A DNA stretch of 13,329 nucleotides from DASXMX01 sp036495445 (GTDB taxonomy: Bacteria > Planctomycetota > Phycisphaerae > Tepidisphaerales > Tepidisphaeraceae): contig DASXMX010000511.1 in the NCBI GenBank assembly GCA_036495445.1, positions 1-13,329 on the forward strand. The letters run 5' to 3'. The position numbers and the translations under genes are program-made. The notes beneath the pieces are model-generated. The model was not told the DNA's origin. It saw only the letters and a list, made by a program, of their open reading frames with translations, and did no database searches. This document shows positions 11,437-13,329 of the stretch, one piece after another. Position 1 is the first letter of the stretch, and each line of letters opens with the position of its first letter.

Positions 11437-13329
11437 AGGGATTTGGCTCGCCGCTTGAGGAAGGCGTCGCTGCGAACGATCCCACTCATAATACTGCTGA
11501 ATCGGCAATTGTTGTGCTCGGCGTTCCGGTAAATCTGGCGGATCGACATCGCGTCGGCCGGCGTGGTGCCGCGGCCCAAGGCGTAGGTCATCAGCTTCGA
11601 GACGAACGCCCGCAGGAACTGCTCCTTGTGAGCCAGCAGGACCTGGCGCAAGCCCGCGGCCCCGTCGATTTCCTCGCCATTAGGGAGGCTGCCGGTCGCG
11701 TCGATCGCATTTCCGGCGTCCTTGTCGCGCCATCGGCCGATCGCGTCGAAGTTCTCCAGGGCAAAGCCCAAAGGGTCGAGTTTCGCATGGCAGGATGCGC
11801 AGGCGGGGTTCGCCCGGTGGATCTCCAGCCGTTCACGAACCGTCTTCGCCCTGGCTTCCTCCCCGTTCTCCGCCAGCGGCGGGACGTCGGGCGGCGGGGG
11901 CGGGGGCGGTGTGCCGAGGATCTGGTCGAGGATGAACTTCCCCCGCTTCACCGGCGACGTGCGGTTCGGCAACGCGCTGAGCGTCAGCACGGCACCCATC
12001 GTCAGCACGCCGCCCCGACGATTGCGCTGTTCCTCGGTGAACGTCACCTTGCGGAAGGCGTCGCCGGGCACTCCGTCGATGCCGTAGAACTTCGCGAGCC
12101 GCTCGTTCAGGAACGTGTAATCGCAGTCGAGCAGCTCGAGCACGTTGCGGTCGTCCTTCACCAGGTTGGCGAAGAAGAGCTCCCCCTCCTGGCGCATCGC
12201 GTCGCGGAGCGAGGCGTCGAACTCGGGGAAGAGCTTCGGGTCGGGCGGCGTGCCGTTGGTGAGGTTCCGCAATTCCAGCCATTGCCCGGCGAAGTTGCGG
12301 ACAAACGCCTCGACCTTCGGGTTGGCCAGCATCCGCTTCACCTGGGCATCGAGCACGGCCGGCTCGTGCAGCTGCTTCTGGCCGGCCAGTTCGAGCAGCA
12401 TCTCGTCGGGCTTGCTGCTCCAGAGGAAATACGACAGCCGGCTGGCCAGCTCGTAGTCGCTGACCGGGTGCGGGGCGGCCGAGTTGGCCGGGTCGGTTTC
12501 GATCCGGTAGAGGAACTGGGGCGAGACGAGGACGGCGGTGAGCGCGAACTTGCACGCCGCGTCGAACGAATCGCCCTGCGTCCGGCTCGCCTTATAGAGC
12601 TTCAGCAACCGGCTGATTTCCTCGCCCGTGGCCGGTCGGCGGAACGCACGGTTGGCGAATGCGCGGAGGATCTTCCCTGCCGCGGCTTCGCCGGCGTCCC
12701 CGTCGGCCGGGCCACAGAAGAGCAGCCGTTTCTGAATCGCTGAAGGCGGCGGTGGGCCGAGGCCGAACGGGCCCTCGATCTCAAGGACATCGATGTACAG
12801 ATTCCGGTCGCGCCGTTTCGGATTGGTTGCGTGCTCGTCGTAGAAGTCGTTGGTGAACGCCATCACGACGTCGTGCCGGCCCGATTCGATCTTGGTGCGG
12901 AACGTGTAGGTCTTGGGCCGGCCGCGGCGGTTGGGGACATCGAACGTCTTGACCTCCTCGCCGCCCACCGACACCTTCATCTTCGCCGCCTCGTCGCCGG
13001 CCTGATCCTGCTCGGCGTCGATGCGGAACTCGTACTCGGCGGTCGCCGGGAACGTGTGCTTCTGGACGATCTGGCCATTGCTGTAGAGCGCGCGGGCGCC
13101 GCCCGCCATCTCGCCCCCCTTCATCGCCTCGACGTCGTGTTTGGTGATCTTTGGCTTGTTCGGATTCTCCAGGACGATCGCATTGTCCATCACCTGCTCA
13201 GCCGCGGCCAGGTACTTCTCGGCCAGCAGGGGCGACATGCTCAGCACGTCGGCGATGTTGTCGAACCCGTACCCGGTGTCGTCGGCGGGGAAGTCGTCGG
13301 CCGGATGGAAGTCGACGCCGACCAAGTCG
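11433..13329 (-). CDS. DUF1592-family (DUF1587/1595/1592/1588/1585) protein, partial
   Basis: The C-terminal ~631 residues of a large planctomycete-type secreted protein; the N-terminus, which in this family usually holds a cytochrome c (PSCyt1) domain, lies beyond the window. Visible in order: the end of DUF1587 (LVGVDFHPADDFPADD...LAEKYL); a carbohydrate-binding-module-like beta domain (~77-185); DUF1595 (~220-277, AFANRAFRRPATGEE, FLYRIE); DUF1592 (~290-410, ASRLSYFLWSSKPDE, FLNERLAKFYGI); DUF1588 (~435-540, RTSPVKRGKFILDQILG, a poly-Pro run, and CASCHAKLDPLGFALENFD); and DUF1585 (~555-627, FVSKLMTYALGRG). CASCH is a c-type haem-like motif, although haem binding here is not proven. The first visible codon of the open frame, TTG, is an internal Leu, not a start. 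The stop codon lies in a dispersed repeat. Confidence 0.9.
   Translation of the reverse strand, partial: DLVGVDFHPADDFPADDTGYGFDNIADVLSMSPLLAEKYLAAAEQVMDNAIVLENPNKPKITKHDVEAMKGGEMAGGARALYSNGQIVQKHTFPATAEYEFRIDAEQDQAGDEAAKMKVSVGGEEVKTFDVPNRRGRPKTYTFRTKIESGRHDVVMAFTNDFYDEHATNPKRRDRNLYIDVLEIEGPFGLGPPPPSAIQKRLLFCGPADGDAGEAAAGKILRAFANRAFRRPATGEEISRLLKLYKASRTQGDSFDAACKFALTAVLVSPQFLYRIETDPANSAAPHPVSDYELASRLSYFLWSSKPDEMLLELAGQKQLHEPAVLDAQVKRMLANPKVEAFVRNFAGQWLELRNLTNGTPPDPKLFPEFDASLRDAMRQEGELFFANLVKDDRNVLELLDCDYTFLNERLAKFYGIDGVPGDAFRKVTFTEEQRNRRGGVLTMGAVLTLSALPNRTSPVKRGKFILDQILGTPPPPPPPDVPPLAENGEEARAKTVRERLEIHRANPACASCHAKLDPLGFALENFDAIGRWRDKDAGNAIDATGSLPNGEEIDGAAGLRQVLLAHKEQFLRAFVSKLMTYALGRGTTPADAMSIRQIYRNAEHNNCRFSSIMSGIVRSDAFLKRRAKSL

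Overview
The window looks like a GC-rich chromosome segment of a planctomycete or a close relative (PVC group). The main taxonomic clue is a DUF1592-family cytochrome-like protein followed by a Tat-secreted DUF1552 protein, a pair that planctomycetes carry in many copies. CxxC zinc-ribbon and FHA modules fused to other domains fit the same group. The taxonomic call is an inference from gene content; no rRNA or other marker gene is present.

Left part (1-3680). Positions 1-489 hold no gene I can support and end in a dense patch of short repeats. On the minus strand follow a small two-helix membrane protein (981-1397), a short lipoprotein (490-939), and, further upstream, a Wzz/BY-kinase polysaccharide co-polymerase (1602-3680). 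Two 60-bp copies of a palindromic REP-like repeat bracket the lipoprotein. A 46-codon remnant of a REP-associated tyrosine transposase (RAYT) lies at 1436-1576.

Centre (4060-9658). Six plus-strand genes form what looks like a complete bacterial ubiquitin-like conjugation operon: a YukD/ubiquitin-like modifier with a ready-made C-terminal glycine, an E1-like ThiF/UBA enzyme, a membrane-tethered JAB/JAMM isopeptidase, a multi-pass membrane protein with a C-terminal FHA domain, an FHA/zinc-ribbon/RING-like protein with a C-terminal membrane anchor (candidate E3), and an E2/UBC-fold protein with an N-terminal zinc ribbon. Genes overlap or nearly abut (10-bp overlap, 10-nt gap, ATGA overlap) except at two points. 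Each of those two gaps holds a strong inverted-repeat structure: a three-arm element between modifier and E1, and a perfect 25-bp stem just before the RING gene. The working model is modifier activation by E1, transfer to E2, RING-assisted conjugation at the membrane, possibly recruited through FHA phosphothreonine binding, and removal by the JAB enzyme. Substrate and biological purpose cannot be read from the window.

Right part (9659-13329). A convergent gap filled with nested dispersed inverted repeats separates the operon from minus-strand DUF1552 (9931-11292) and DUF1592 (11433 to the window edge) genes. Between those two genes sit four copies of another dispersed palindrome, one of which supplies the DUF1592 stop codon.
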